DNA of 64,000 bases, taken from the NCBI RefSeq assembly GCF_019710575.1, contig NZ_JAHWFK010000019.1:1-64000 (forward strand), read 5' to 3'. This DNA comes from Paractinoplanes polyasparticus (GTDB lineage: Bacteria > Actinomycetota > Actinomycetes > Mycobacteriales > Micromonosporaceae). This document shows positions 50,255-60,966 of this stretch, in pieces. Under the pieces are notes generated by a model that was not told the DNA's origin, ran no database searches, and saw only the letters and a list, made by a program, of their open reading frames with translations. A program made the translations under genes and the position numbers. Numbering within the stretch: the stretch's first letter is position 1; every line of letters starts with the position of its first letter.

Positions 50255-50875
50255 ATGACCAGGACTCCTACGGCGGGTAAGGCCGGACGCCGGCGCGACC
50301 CTGAGAAAGACGCGCAGATCCTCCAGGCCACCCTCGACGTGCTCGCGGAGACGGACTACGCCGACGTCACCATCGAGTTGGTCGCGGCCCGGGCCGGAGC
50401 GGGAAGGCACACCATCTACCGCCGCTGGGAAGGCAAGGACGAGCTGATCCTGGCCGCCATCGCCTGCACCGACTCGGCCGACCTGGGCCCGGACGGCCTG
50501 CCGGACACCGGCACACTGCGCTCAGACTTCCTGGCCCTGCTGGACCCGAACTGGATGGGCGGCAGCGAGCGGCGCCTGCGCATCCTGAGCAGCGTCTCGG
50601 CCATGATCACCCGCACCCCCAGGGCCGTGGACGCCGTGACCAAGGCCATTGTCGACCCGTCGACCGCCGCCTACCGGTTCCTGATCCAGCGGGCCGTCGA
50701 TCGGGGCGAGTACGCCCCGCCGCACAACCTCGACGCTCTGGCACAGGTGATCCCGTCGATGGCGGCCTACCGCGCGTTCTTCATGCAGCAGGTCGTCGAC
50801 GAGGAGTTCATGCTCGCGATCATCGACGGCGTCGTGCTGGCCGCACTTCGCGAACCATCCGCTGCCAATCGCTGA
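50255..50875 (+). CDS. TetR-family regulator
   Basis: This is a 206-residue TetR protein with helix-turn-helix 'VTIELVAARAGAGRHTIYRR' at about residues 38-57 and a TetR_C_11-type ligand domain ('RILSSVSAMITRTPRAVDAV'). ATG at 50255 is chosen because earlier frames run through the inverted repeats. It is divergent from the SnoaL-like gene and likely represses it. Confidence 0.93.
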   Translation: MTRTPTAGKAGRRRDPEKDAQILQATLDVLAETDYADVTIELVAARAGAGRHTIYRRWEGKDELILAAIACTDSADLGPDGLPDTGTLRSDFLALLDPNWMGGSERRLRILSSVSAMITRTPRAVDAVTKAIVDPSTAAYRFLIQRAVDRGEYAPPHNLDALAQVIPSMAAYRAFFMQQVVDEEFMLAIIDGVVLAALREPSAANR

Positions 50876-51111
50876 GGAGCGATGCCGATCCACAGCAACA
50901 TCTGGCCTTGACATGGCTGCTTTACGTCGCGCCGGCCGTGGGGTCGACAGCGAACTGGGCCAGCTCGACTCCGACGGCTACCGGCCGCTACGTCTCGCGG
51001 GACCGGGCACGGGCGAGCGACCGGCCTGAACCGTTCGCCCCGCGACCAGTCCGGTCGCGGGGCGAATCCGTCTGCGAGAACCGAGGCGGCGGCGATTTTC
51101 GCCGGTGCTGT

Positions 51112-51235
51112 TCACCGGCTTTCGATCACCAGCCGGGCGACCAGGCCGCCGAACACGACGGCGGAGACCCGCTGCATGGTGCGGCGCCACTGCGGGCGGG
51201 CGGTGAACTTCTCCGACAGGACGAGCACTACCGGC
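51112..51235 (-). pseudogene. C-terminal remnant of a LysE-family exporter
   Basis: The frame ending at 51112 encodes 'LSEKFTARPQWRRTMQRVSA' and 'VVFGGLVARLVIESR', which looks like the last two helices of a LysE/RhtB translocator. The preceding sequence is unrelated and there is no start. The surrounding 50876-51516 interval contains no intact gene and looks like a patchwork of fragments; one frame near 51345-51390 ends 'RSFQAKNNGKQFI'. Confidence 0.45.
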
Positions 51236-51389
51236 GGCACCGCCGCTGACCTTGCATCCCCCTTACCGGGATCACGGAAACCGGCGACCGAGGTTCGGCA
51301 AACCATCCCGCCTTGAGCAAGTCGTCCCAGGTGGTGCCCTAGATAAACTGCTTACCGTTGTTTTTGGCCTGGAAACTACGGGCGGCCCA

Positions 51390-51588
51390 ACTGGGCCGGC
51401 TCAAGCTGAGTCGGCGAGGGCGGTCGCCGGTTGGCTGCGCGGCGTCGCGGGTGCAGAGGATGGCCCAGCTGAGCTGGCGTGGGCGTCGGCTGCGCGGCAT
51501 GGCCGACTGGGCCGGCTCAAGCTGAGCTGGCGAGGGTGTCGCCGGCTGGCTGCGCGGCGTTGCGGGTGCGGAGCATGGCCCAGCCGAC
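51390..51588. repeat. 116-bp period duplication of the MFS gene 3' end
   Basis: The sequence from 51506 to about 51588, which contains the last codons and stop of the MFS gene, recurs with about 90 percent identity at 51390-51472. The outer copy would encode a second tail ending TALADSA. It records a duplication at this end of the gene. Confidence 0.8.
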
Positions 51589-52952
51589 CAAGGCGGCGGC
51601 GAGCAGGGTGAGGACGATGCCGGCCAGGGTGACGGCCTGGTGGAACTCGGCGTGCTGGTGGGCAGTCCAGGCCGAGGTGGCGATGGCGCCGGTGAACAGG
51701 GCGGCCAGCATGGTGCCGGCGATGGCGACGCCGGCGGCTGAGGTGACCTCGCTGGCCGTGTCGACCAGGGCAGCGCCGATCGAGGTGCGGTTGCCGGGCA
51801 GGCCGCGCAGGACGTTGACCCCGGCCACGGCGCCGACCACGCGGATCGCGGCGGCCACCAGGGCCAGGGCGAGCGCGACCCACACGTAGCCGAAGCGGCC
51901 CAGCGCGGCGTACACGGCCAGGCCGCCCACCACGGCGGCGGAGCTGAGCCAGGCCGCCCGGTCGAGGCCCACCCGCTCGACGAAGCGGTTGACGAACGGA
52001 CCCGCGCAGACGAGCACGACCACCTGCGGCAGCAGCCCGGCGGCGGCGAGCGCGGGCGGCCAGCCCCAGTCGAGTTGGAACTGCAGGGTCACCAGGTAGC
52101 CCATTCCGGCGACGGCCAGGCCGGTCGCAGCCTTGTAGGCCAGGCCGGCCGAGACCAGCGGGCGGGCGACGAGTCCGAGGTCGAGCAGCGGTGGCGGGCC
52201 GTGCGTTCGCGCACCACGAACAGCACCGCCGCGACGACCGCGGCGACGGCGGCCGTCCAGGGCGCCCACGAGTGGCTGCCCCGGTCGACGAACAGGGTGG
52301 GGGCGACCAGGGCGAGCACGATCGTGGCGGTGCCGAGCACGGCGCCGGGGACGTCGATCGGGTCGCGATGCAGCCCGGCCGGGTCGTCGGGGTCGATGCC
52401 GGCCCGGATGCCGGCGATGGCGAGGGCGGCGATCGGCACGTTGACCAGCAGCAGCGCCTGCCACGGGGCGACGGCGAGGACGAACCCGCCGGCCGTGGGG
52501 CCGACCGCCAGGCCGACCAGGCCGACGGTCGAGATGAGCGTCATCGCGCGGACGCGCAGTTGGTCGTCGTCGAACAGACGGAACGCGAGCGCTATCGAAC
52601 CAGGGGTGGTCATCGCGGCGGCGACGCCCATGACCGCGCGGACGGCGATCAGCTGCTCGGCGGTGGTGACCAGGGCGGTGGCCAGCGACGCCGCGCCGAG
52701 CAGGGTCAGGCCGGCGAGCATGACGCGGCGGCGACCGGCCCGGTCGGCGACGGCGCCGAACACCAGCATCAGGCCGCCGAAGACCACCGAGTACGCGCCG
52801 GTGACCCACTGCAGGCCGACGGTGGAGGCATGCAGCTCGCGGCCGATGGTGGGCAGCGCGACGTTGAGGATCGAGTTGTCGATCATCTCGAACAGGAACA
52901 CCGCCGACAGGCCGGCCAGGGCAACCCAGGCCGACCGCAAGGACGTCTTCAT
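51517..52952 (-). pseudogene. DHA2-type MFS drug exporter with a one-base frameshift
   Basis: ATG at 52952 begins a 14-helix EmrB/QacA-type antiporter, with motif 'GAVADRAGRRRVMLAGLTLL' and 'SILNVALPTIGRELHASTVG'. The frame breaks at about 52192 after 'VVRERTARH'. Adding one C ('caccgctg' to 'cacccgctg') restores ARHPLLDLGLVARPLVSAGL and the rest of the protein to the stop at 51517. The span is one base short of a multiple of three (478 residues if repaired). Divergent from a TetR gene, its likely repressor. True mutation or sequencing error. Confidence 0.85.
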
Positions 52953-52967
52953 GTCGCCAACGGTAAC

Positions 52968-52980
52968 CCTAACGGTTAGG
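52968..52980. promoter_or_regulatory. Inverted repeat operator between MFS and TetR genes
   Basis: CCTAAC-G-GTTAGG is an exact inverted repeat 15 bases before the MFS start and 42 bases before the TetR start. A related half-site (GGTAACC) lies just left of it. The divergent arrangement supports a TetR operator. Confidence 0.7.
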
Positions 52981-53022
52981 ACTTCACAACAGATATGACT
53001 TCGGCACTGATAGGGTGACGAA

Positions 53023-53598
53023 GTGACCGAACAGCAGGTGGGCCGGCGGGAACGCAAGAAGGCGGCCACGCGCCAGGCCATCGCCGACACGGCGCTCGGC
53101 ATGTTTCTCGAGCGCGGGTACGACAACGTCGGCATCCGTGAGGTGGCACAGGCGGCCGACGTCGCCGTCACCACCGTGTTCGCGCACTTCGCGTCGAAAG
53201 AGGCGCTGGTCTTCGACCGCGACCAGGGCCTGCAGGAAAGGCTGATCAAGGCTGTCACCGGTCACGGCGCGCGGTGGAGCGCCCCGCAGGCATTGCGCGA
53301 CGAACTGCACCTCATGGTCGGCGAGTTCGCCGGCGAGCAGTCGACGGCGTTCTGGCGCCTGGTCGACAGCTCAACCGAGCTGCGCGACTACGAGTCGAAG
53401 ATGTGGCAGCGGCATGCCGACGCCCTGGCCGTGGCCATCGCCACCGACCGCGGCCGGCCCACGACCACCACGACCGACAAGGCCCTGGCCCGCTTCGTGC
53501 TCGGCGTGTTCCCCCTGGCCCGCGAGGCCGACGACCCGGCCGCGGCCGTCGACGAGATCATGGACCTGGTCAGCGCCGCCTGGGCCGCCGCGGCCTGA
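53023..53598 (+). CDS. TetR-family regulator of the MFS exporter
   Basis: This is a 191-residue TetR protein with helix-turn-helix 'VGIREVAQAADVAVTTVFAH' at about residues 36-55 and the usual 'FASKEALVFDRDQ' after it. GTG at 53023. Divergent from the DHA2-type exporter with a clear inverted repeat between them, it most likely represses the pump and itself and is released by a pumped drug. Confidence 0.93.
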   Translation: MTEQQVGRRERKKAATRQAIADTALGMFLERGYDNVGIREVAQAADVAVTTVFAHFASKEALVFDRDQGLQERLIKAVTGHGARWSAPQALRDELHLMVGEFAGEQSTAFWRLVDSSTELRDYESKMWQRHADALAVAIATDRGRPTTTTTDKALARFVLGVFPLAREADDPAAAVDEIMDLVSAAWAAAA

Positions 53599-53748
53599 AG
53601 GGGCCGAAGTGACCCGGGCGGACCTGCTTTCCTGCCGCCGCGAAGCGTCGCCCGGCCCGCGGCCGAAGCCGGCTGGGGTCCCGGCCGCGGCGTAGCGGTC
53701 AGCCGGTTGCCGGTCGGAGCCAGGTCGATCCGGGGGCCGGCGCAGCGG

Positions 53749-54591
53749 TCAGGCGGCGGCGAGCAGGCCCTGCGCGTCGGTCACGGCGAGGCGCGACGCC
53801 ATGGTCGTACGGGCGGCGATCTTCGCGACGTAGACGGCGCGCTTGCGGGCCACGCAGCCGTCCTTGGCCGCGGCCGACTGCTGCTGCTCCAGGTGGGTGC
53901 TCAGGCCGTCCTTGAGCAGGGCCAGGGCCTCGGTGCGCAGCTGCGACACCCGGGACTCGGTCACCTGGAGCTCGGCCGCCACCTCGGCCAGCGGCCGCTC
54001 GCGCAGGTAGGACTCCTCGACGACGAACCGCAGCCGCTCGGGCAGGACGGCCACGGCGTCGTGCAGGTAGCCGATGCGCTCGCGGTGCAGCAGCATCTCC
54101 TCCGGGTTCAGGGCGGTCTCGGGCAGCATCTCCTCGGCGGTGCCGGCGGCGAAGCCCTGCAGCGAGAGCACGGCGGCGCGCTGCACGTCGTCGTGCACGG
54201 AGGCGAGCTCGCTGACGGCCACGCCCAGCAGCTGCGCCAGCTCGGTCTCGGTGGGCGTGCGGCCCAGCTGGGCGGTCAGCTCCTGGCGGGCCTGCTCGGC
54301 GCGGCGGGCGCGGGCCCGCACCGAGCGGCTGGCCCAGTCGAGGCCGCGCAGCTCGTCGAGCAGGGCGCCACGAACCCGCATCGCGGCGAACTTGCCGAAC
54401 GGGACGCCGCGGGCCTCATCGAAGCCCTGGGCGGCGGTGACCAGCGCGGCGTAGCCGGCCGAGGCCAGGTCGTCGCGGTGCACGTGCGGCGGGACCTTGA
54501 ACAGCGTCTCGCGCACCATGTGGCCGACCAGGGCCATGTTCTCGCGGATCAGGGTCTCCTGCTCGCGGGTGACGGTCGTGGTGGCGTTCAT
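53749..54591 (-). CDS. FliA/WhiG-type sigma factor
   Basis: This is a 280-residue sigma-70 factor of the group 3 (FliA/WhiG/SigF-like) kind. Region 2 is 'HRDDLASAGYAALVTAAQGF' and 'RVRGALLDELRGLDWASRSV', region 3 'RTPTETELAQLLGVAVSELA', region 4 'RPLAEVAAELQVTESRVSQL'. It ends in an extra tail of about 45 residues. ATG at 54591 has GGGGGGAA upstream. In actinobacteria this type governs flagellar or sporulation genes; motile-spore genera carry FliA homologues. No flagellar gene is in the window. Confidence 0.9.
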   Translation of the reverse strand: MNATTTVTREQETLIRENMALVGHMVRETLFKVPPHVHRDDLASAGYAALVTAAQGFDEARGVPFGKFAAMRVRGALLDELRGLDWASRSVRARARRAEQARQELTAQLGRTPTETELAQLLGVAVSELASVHDDVQRAAVLSLQGFAAGTAEEMLPETALNPEEMLLHRERIGYLHDAVAVLPERLRFVVEESYLRERPLAEVAAELQVTESRVSQLRTEALALLKDGLSTHLEQQQSAAAKDGCVARKRAVYVAKIAARTTMASRLAVTDAQGLLAAA

Positions 54592-54697
54592 GGTGGTTCC
54601 CCCCTTGTCGTTGCTGACAGGGAGGAACTTTTGTCGGCGCCGGGTGCAGGATCCGGTTACACGGAGTTGCCGCTCGGTTGCACTCGGAACGGAACTC

Positions 54698-55309
54698 TCA
54701 AGTGAGCAGCCAGCCGTTCTCCACGGCCAGGCGCACGGCCTCGGCGCGGGTGCGGGCGCCGGTCTTGCCGATGGCCGACGACAGGTGGTTGCGCACGGTG
54801 CCTTCCGAGAGGTGCAGCTCGCGGGCGATGTCGGCCACCGTCCCGCCGTCGCGGGCGGCCCGGAGCACCCCGGTCTCGCGCTCGGTGAGCGGCGAATCGC
54901 CCTGGGCCAGGGACTGCGCGGCCAGGCCGGGGTCGACCACCCGCAGCCCCTCGTGGACCCGGCGCACCGCGTCGGCCAGCTGCCGGGCCGGGGTGTCCTT
55001 GACGATGAACCCGCCCGCGCCGGCGGCCATGGCCTGACGCAGGTAGCCGGCCCGGCCGAACGTCGTCACCATCAGCACCCGTACCGAAGGCATCGCCCGT
55101 TGCAGCGCCCGGGCCGCCGCCACCCCGTCGAGGCCGGGCATCTCCACGTCCAGCAGCGCCACGTCGGGCTCGCTGGCCCGGGCGGCCGCCACCACCTCGT
55201 CGCCGCGGCCGACCTCGGCCACGACCTTCAGGTCGGGTTCCATGTCGAGCAGCGCGGCCATCGCGCCGCGGACCAGGGCCTGGTCGTCGGCGAGCAGCAA
55301 CTTGATCAT
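54698..55309 (-). CDS. NarL/DesR-type response regulator
   Basis: This is a 203-residue two-component response regulator. The receiver domain has the acidic pair in 'LLADDQ', phospho-acceptor Asp in 'VALLDVEMPG' (Asp53) and Lys in 'FIVKDTP'. A LuxR/NarL helix-turn-helix follows ('LTERETGVLRAARDGGTVAD', 'LHLSEGTVRNHLSSAIGKTG'). ATG at 55309 overlaps the kinase stop (ATGA). It is the last gene of an ABC exporter plus two-component operon and probably controls that exporter. Confidence 0.96.
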   Translation of the reverse strand: MIKLLLADDQALVRGAMAALLDMEPDLKVVAEVGRGDEVVAAARASEPDVALLDVEMPGLDGVAAARALQRAMPSVRVLMVTTFGRAGYLRQAMAAGAGGFIVKDTPARQLADAVRRVHEGLRVVDPGLAAQSLAQGDSPLTERETGVLRAARDGGTVADIARELHLSEGTVRNHLSSAIGKTGARTRAEAVRLAVENGWLLT

Positions 55310-56415
55310 GTCGGTACCTCCACGCGTACCCGGAAACCCGGCCCGTCCTCACAGGCGCCGGCCACCAGCCGGCCGCCCACACTCTCGGCCCGACGCCGCA
55401 GGCCGGACAAACCCTGCCCGGTGACGAAGACGCCGCCGGCGCCGTCGTCGACGATCTCCACGCAGTCCGGGGTGAGCTGCACCCGCACGTGCCGGGCCCG
55501 GCTGTGCCGCACCACATTGGTGACGGCCTCGCGGATGGTCCAGGCGAACAGTTCCCGGTTGCGGGTGGGCACCTCGTCGGCGGCTCCCGGCAGGTCCGCC
55601 TCGACGTTCGCCGCGGCCAGGGCTTCGCGGGCGGCGGCGATCTCACCGGGCAGCGAGATGCCGCGCACCCCCAGCGCCGTGGTGCGCACGTCGGCCAGGG
55701 CGTCGCGGGCCAGCGTCTCCAGGTCGGCCAGCTCCTTGCGGGCCCGCTCGATGTCGACGTCGAGCAGCCGCTGCGCCAGCTCCGCCTTCACGGTGACCAC
55801 GGTCAGCGAGTGCCCGAGGATGTCGTGCAGGTCGGCCGCGATCCGGGCCCGCTCGTCGGCCACCGCCCGGTCGGCCAGTTCGAGCTGGGCGGCGATCAGC
55901 CGGCGCTGGCGTTCGGAGGCCATCCGGATCCCGTAGGTGGCCAGCGAGCCCAGCAGCACGGCCAGGCCGTAGCCGCGGTCGGCCCAGCCGTCGACCGTAC
56001 GCGGAAGGATCTCCGCCCCGGCGAACAGGATCACGGCCAGCGGCGCCGACTGACCGATCGGCAGGTTCACCACGGCCAGGGCCGCGATGTACACCAGGCA
56101 GGTCAGCGCGTGGTCGCCGGCGCCGGGCACCTGCAGGGCGAACAGCGCCAGCAGCAGCGTGATGCCCAGCCAGACGCGGACGGTATGCCGTGCCGACGGG
56201 TCGCGCCGGCGGCCGCGGGCCACCAGGAACAGGTAGCCGGCGGCGAACACCGCTACCGAGATCAGCCCGGTCACCCGCCAGTACATGTTCGGCTGGTTCA
56301 GCAGCGCCCCGACGTTGCCGCCGAGGTAGAACAGCCAGACGGCGGCGAACACCCACCCGAAACGTGGTGGGCCGCCCGTCGCCGTCGCCGTCATACCGAG
56401 GAACCTACGGCTCAT
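55306..56415 (-). CDS. DesK-type sensor histidine kinase
   Basis: This is a membrane histidine kinase of about 369 residues. Five or six hydrophobic helices fill residues 15-170. The HisKA_3 phospho-acceptor region is 'RIAADLHDILGHSLTVVTVK', and the ATPase has 'REAVTNVVRHSRA' (N box) and 'VDDGAGGVFVTGQGLSGL' (G boxes). ATG at 56415 overlaps the permease stop by ATGA; an inner ATG at 56394 is possible. It pairs with the downstream regulator; like DesK it may sense membrane state or the exporter's substrate. Confidence 0.94.
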   Translation of the reverse strand: MSRRFLGMTATATGGPPRFGWVFAAVWLFYLGGNVGALLNQPNMYWRVTGLISVAVFAAGYLFLVARGRRRDPSARHTVRVWLGITLLLALFALQVPGAGDHALTCLVYIAALAVVNLPIGQSAPLAVILFAGAEILPRTVDGWADRGYGLAVLLGSLATYGIRMASERQRRLIAAQLELADRAVADERARIAADLHDILGHSLTVVTVKAELAQRLLDVDIERARKELADLETLARDALADVRTTALGVRGISLPGEIAAAREALAAANVEADLPGAADEVPTRNRELFAWTIREAVTNVVRHSRARHVRVQLTPDCVEIVDDGAGGVFVTGQGLSGLRRRAESVGGRLVAGACEDGPGFRVRVEVPT

Positions 56416-57190
56416 ACGCGCGCGGTGTCCCGCCGGAACCGCCACATCGCGCCCGCCGCGAACAACGCGGTCCACACCACCACGTTGAGCACGGCCAGCC
56501 ACAGGTTGCCGTCGTGGGTCAGCGGGTAGCGGGCGATCTCACCGACCCCGTACACCGGGGTGAATTTGGCGATCGTGGCGAACGTCGGCCCGAACTGGTC
56601 GAGCGGCACGAACAGCCCACCGGCGAACGAGAGCACCGCCAGCACCGGCCCGAGGATCTGCATCACGTTCTCGCTGGGCAGCAGATAGCCCATGAACAGG
56701 CCGAACGCGGCGAAAACGAGGGCACACACCCAGGCCAGAAACCCGCAGACGACCCACGCGTACGCCGGCAGCTGCGCCCCCGCGAACGCGCCCACCACGA
56801 ACGCGACACCCACCGACACGGCCCCGATGATCATGGCGAGGACCAGTTTCACGGCGACGTAGGCGACCGGGCGCAACGGGGTCAGCCGCAGCTGCCGGCT
56901 CCACCCGGCGGCCCGTTCGATCGAGACCATCGCCCCGCCCGAGGTGGTCGCCAGCATCGCGCCGTACACGGCCATGCTGACCAGGATGTAGCCGGTGACG
57001 TTGCCGTCGCCCAGCCGTTCGGTCTTGTAATCGCTGCTCGTGCCGAGCAGTAGGAAGAACACCGCCGGCATGATGAAGGTGAAGATGACCGTGCGGCGGT
57101 TGCGCATCATCCGGCGCAGCTCGAGCGCGATCATGCCGGGGGTGAACCCGCCGAGCCGGGGAAGTGTGCGGACCGGGGCGGCAACGGTGG

Positions 57191-57194
<4 letters not shown>
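56412..57194 (-). CDS. ABC-2 type exporter permease
   Basis: This is a 260-residue permease with six helices, starting 'ALELRRMMRNRRTVIFTFIM' and containing the ABC-2 landmark 'ERAAGWSRQLRLTPLRPVAY'. ATG at 57194 overlaps the ATPase stop (ATGA). With the ATPase it forms a drug or lipid exporter; pairing with a DesK/DesR-like system is frequent for exporters responding to membrane-active compounds. Substrate unknown. Confidence 0.94.
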
Positions 57195-58108
<914 letters not shown>

Positions 58109-58225
58109 GCGTTCATCGTGGGCGCCCGGTGAGCCGAGGCCGGCTGCTGCGCGTCACGACCCGGGCATGACATTCGTCAGGGCCGCACTCTGGCGCCGCG
58201 CCGCCCCGGGCACCAGAATGCGGCG

Positions 58226-58750
58226 ATGGAACCGACGCACAGCGCCCTGATCGTCGCCGTCGCCGAGGCCGAGCCCGCCGTGGCCGTCCACCGCGACCGC
58301 CTCGACCTGGCCGCCTCGTGGGGGGTGCCCGCGCACATCACGGTCTGCTACCCGTTCCTGCCGCCGTCTCGCATCGACGCGCACGTGCTGGCCGGACTGC
58401 GCCAGGCCGCGGCCGGGGTGCCCGCGTTCTTCTGCGCCCTGACCGGGGTGGGCTGGTTCGGCGAGCGGGTCGTGTGGCTGGCCCCCGAACCCGCGCACCC
58501 GTTCCAGGCCCTGACGGCCGCCGTCTGCGCCCGGTTCCCGGCCGCCCGCCCCTACGACGGCCTGTTCGACGAGGTCGTGCCCCACCTGACCATCGGGCAC
58601 GACCATCCCCCGGCCGACCTGAAGGCCGCGGCCGGCGCCGTCGCCGAGCACCTGCCCATCCACGCCCGGGTGACCAGCATGCGCCTGGCCGTCGGCACGC
58701 CGGCCCCCGGCGCGACCTGGTCAACCCTGGAGGAGTTCGCGCTGGGCTGA
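58226..58750 (+). CDS. 2'-5' RNA ligase-like (2H phosphoesterase)
   Basis: This is a 174-residue LigT-fold protein with the two HxT motifs: 'VPAHITVCYPF' and 'VPHLTIGHDHP'. Members act as cyclic phosphodiesterases on RNA ends or small nucleotides. ATG at 58226. It overlaps the convergent MMPL gene by 30 bases and is divergent from the ABC operon. The natural substrate is not evident. Confidence 0.92.
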   Translation: MEPTHSALIVAVAEAEPAVAVHRDRLDLAASWGVPAHITVCYPFLPPSRIDAHVLAGLRQAAAGVPAFFCALTGVGWFGERVVWLAPEPAHPFQALTAAVCARFPAARPYDGLFDEVVPHLTIGHDHPPADLKAAAGAVAEHLPIHARVTSMRLAVGTPAPGATWSTLEEFALG

Positions 58751-60904
58751 GGGTGAGCCGTCGGTCACCACCGGCTCGGAGTCCAGCTCCGGCTCCGGCT
58801 CGGGCTGAGGCTCGGCCCCGGAGGCTCGCTGCCGGTCGAGGCGGCGGGTCAGGGCTCCGCCCTCGACGTCGACGTCGGGCAGCAGCCGGTCGAGCCACCC
58901 GGGCAGCCACCAGGCGGCGTTGCCCAGCAGCACCATCACCGCCGGCACGAGGATCATGCGGACCACGACCGCGTCGAACAGGATCGCCATGCCCAGGCCG
59001 AACCCGATCGACTTGATGACAGCCTCGGGGCCCAGCATGAACCCGAAGAACACACTCATCATGATCAACGCGGCCGCGGTGACGACCCGGGCTCCGTGCC
59101 GGAAGCCGCTGATCACCGCGTCGCGGGCCTTCGCGCCGTGCACGAAGGCCTCGCGCATGCGGGTCACCAGGAAGACCTGGTAGTCCATGGCCAGGCCGAA
59201 CACGATGCCGATGAGCAGGATGGGCAGAAAGCTGATGATCGGCCCGGTCTGCAGGAGCCCGAACCGGTCGGCCTGCCAGCCCCACTGGAACACCGCCACC
59301 AGCGCGCCGAACGTGGCCGCCACCGACAGCAGGAACCCCAGAGTCGCCGTCAGCGGCACCAGCACCGACCGGAACACCAGCGCCAGCAGCACGAACGCCA
59401 GACCGACAACCAGGATCAGGTACGGCGCCAGGGCGCCGGCCAGCTTCTCGCTGATGTCCACGTCGACCGCGGTGGCGCCGGTGACCCCGAGCACGCCCTC
59501 GGTGTCCCGCAGCCGGTGCACGAGATCTTCGGTGGCCCGGTCTTCCGGGGCGGTGGCCGGGACTACCGTGACGATCGACGTGTCGCCGGCCACGTTGGTC
59601 GCCGGCGGACTGACCATCGCGACCCCCGGCAGGCCTTCGAGCGTCGTGCCGGGCACGACCACCACGGTCAGCGGGCCGTTGAAGCCCGGCCCGAAACCGT
59701 CGGAGAGCTGGTCGTACGCGCGGCGGGGGCTGGTGTCGGCGGCCGCGCTGCCGTCGGTCGGCAGCCCGAGGCGCAGGTCGGTGGCCGGGATCGCGATCGC
59801 GCCGAGGCCGAGCACGGCGGCCAGCAGGGCCGGCACCGGGTGACGGGCGATCACACGCACCCACGTGTCACCCAGCGCCGGGCGGGCGGTCCTGTCCCGT
59901 ACCTGGGCCGGGGTGATCTTCGCGCCCGCGTACCCGAGCAGCGCCGGCAACAGCGTCAACGCGATCAGGACGGCCACCGCCACGGTGCCGGCCGCCGCCA
60001 CACCCATCTGGCTCAGGAACGGGATGCCGGCGACAGTCAGACCGGACAGGGCGATGACCACGGTGAGGCCGGCGAACACGACAGCGTTGCCCGCCGTGCC
60101 GACCGCTCGCCCGGCCGCCTCGGACCGCTCCCGCCCGGCCCGGAGCTCGGTGCGGTAGCGCGACACGATGAATAGCGCGTAGTCGATGGCCACGGCCAGC
60201 CCCAGCATCATCGCCAGGGTCGACGTCGTGCCCGACAGCTCGGTGAAGCGGGTGGCGATGCCGATCCCGGCGAAGCCCAGCGCCACCCCGATGATCGCGG
60301 TCAGCAGCGGCAGGCCGGCCGCCACCAGCGACCCGAACGTGACGAGCAGGACGAGAGCGGCGATCACGACACCGAACACCTCACCGATCGGGGCGTGCCC
60401 GGCGGCCTGCACGGCGTCGCCGCCGACCTCGGCGATCAGCCCCTCGGCCCGCGCCCACAGGATCACGTCGTCCAGGCCCTGCCGGGCGGCGCCGGTCAGA
60501 CCGCTCGGCGGCACGCTGTAGGTGACCTGCACGTACGCGACCGTGCGGGCCGAGTTCTGCGCCGGGTCACTGACCGTGGCGACCTGCGGCGAGCTCTTGA
60601 GCGAGGCGACCGCCCGGCTCACGGCCGCCTCGTCCAGCACGTTCCCGCCGGGCTGGGCGAACACCACCCGCGCGGTCGCCCCGGCCGTCTGCGCCCGGGC
60701 CTGCGGGAACCGCTCGGCCAGCAGGTCGATCGTCTGCTGCGCGGGCGTGCCCGGAATGCTGAACGAGTCCGTGGTGGGCCTCTGCAGCAGCACCATCCCG
60801 GCCAGCGCCGCGACCAGCACACCCAGCCAGGCCAGCAGCACCGTCCGGCGGTTGCGGAAGGAGTACCGGCCCAGCCGGTACAGCAACGTAGCCATACCCT
60901 TCAC
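58721..60904 (-). CDS. MMPL-family RND transporter
   Basis: This is a 727-residue membrane transporter. The first helix follows 'YRLGRYSFRNRRTVLLAW', and two blocks of five to six helices flank large extracytoplasmic loops, as in MmpL lipid or drug exporters. Proton-relay Asp motifs occur in 'GLAVAIDYALFIVSRYR' and 'GIVFGLAMDYQVFLVTRMR'. It ends in an acidic, low-complexity tail. GTG at 60904, or ATG at 60895. No TetR partner is adjacent. The cargo may be lipid, siderophore or drug. Confidence 0.95.
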   Translation of the reverse strand: MKGMATLLYRLGRYSFRNRRTVLLAWLGVLVAALAGMVLLQRPTTDSFSIPGTPAQQTIDLLAERFPQARAQTAGATARVVFAQPGGNVLDEAAVSRAVASLKSSPQVATVSDPAQNSARTVAYVQVTYSVPPSGLTGAARQGLDDVILWARAEGLIAEVGGDAVQAAGHAPIGEVFGVVIAALVLLVTFGSLVAAGLPLLTAIIGVALGFAGIGIATRFTELSGTTSTLAMMLGLAVAIDYALFIVSRYRTELRAGRERSEAAGRAVGTAGNAVVFAGLTVVIALSGLTVAGIPFLSQMGVAAAGTVAVAVLIALTLLPALLGYAGAKITPAQVRDRTARPALGDTWVRVIARHPVPALLAAVLGLGAIAIPATDLRLGLPTDGSAAADTSPRRAYDQLSDGFGPGFNGPLTVVVVPGTTLEGLPGVAMVSPPATNVAGDTSIVTVVPATAPEDRATEDLVHRLRDTEGVLGVTGATAVDVDISEKLAGALAPYLILVVGLAFVLLALVFRSVLVPLTATLGFLLSVAATFGALVAVFQWGWQADRFGLLQTGPIISFLPILLIGIVFGLAMDYQVFLVTRMREAFVHGAKARDAVISGFRHGARVVTAAALIMMSVFFGFMLGPEAVIKSIGFGLGMAILFDAVVVRMILVPAVMVLLGNAAWWLPGWLDRLLPDVDVEGGALTRRLDRQRASGAEPQPEPEPELDSEPVVTDGSPSAQRELLQG

Positions 60905-60966
60905 GGTCCTCGCGATCGGCGCCGCCCACGTCGTGTTCGCGCAGAAAGCCGGGTTAGGGTCGGATC

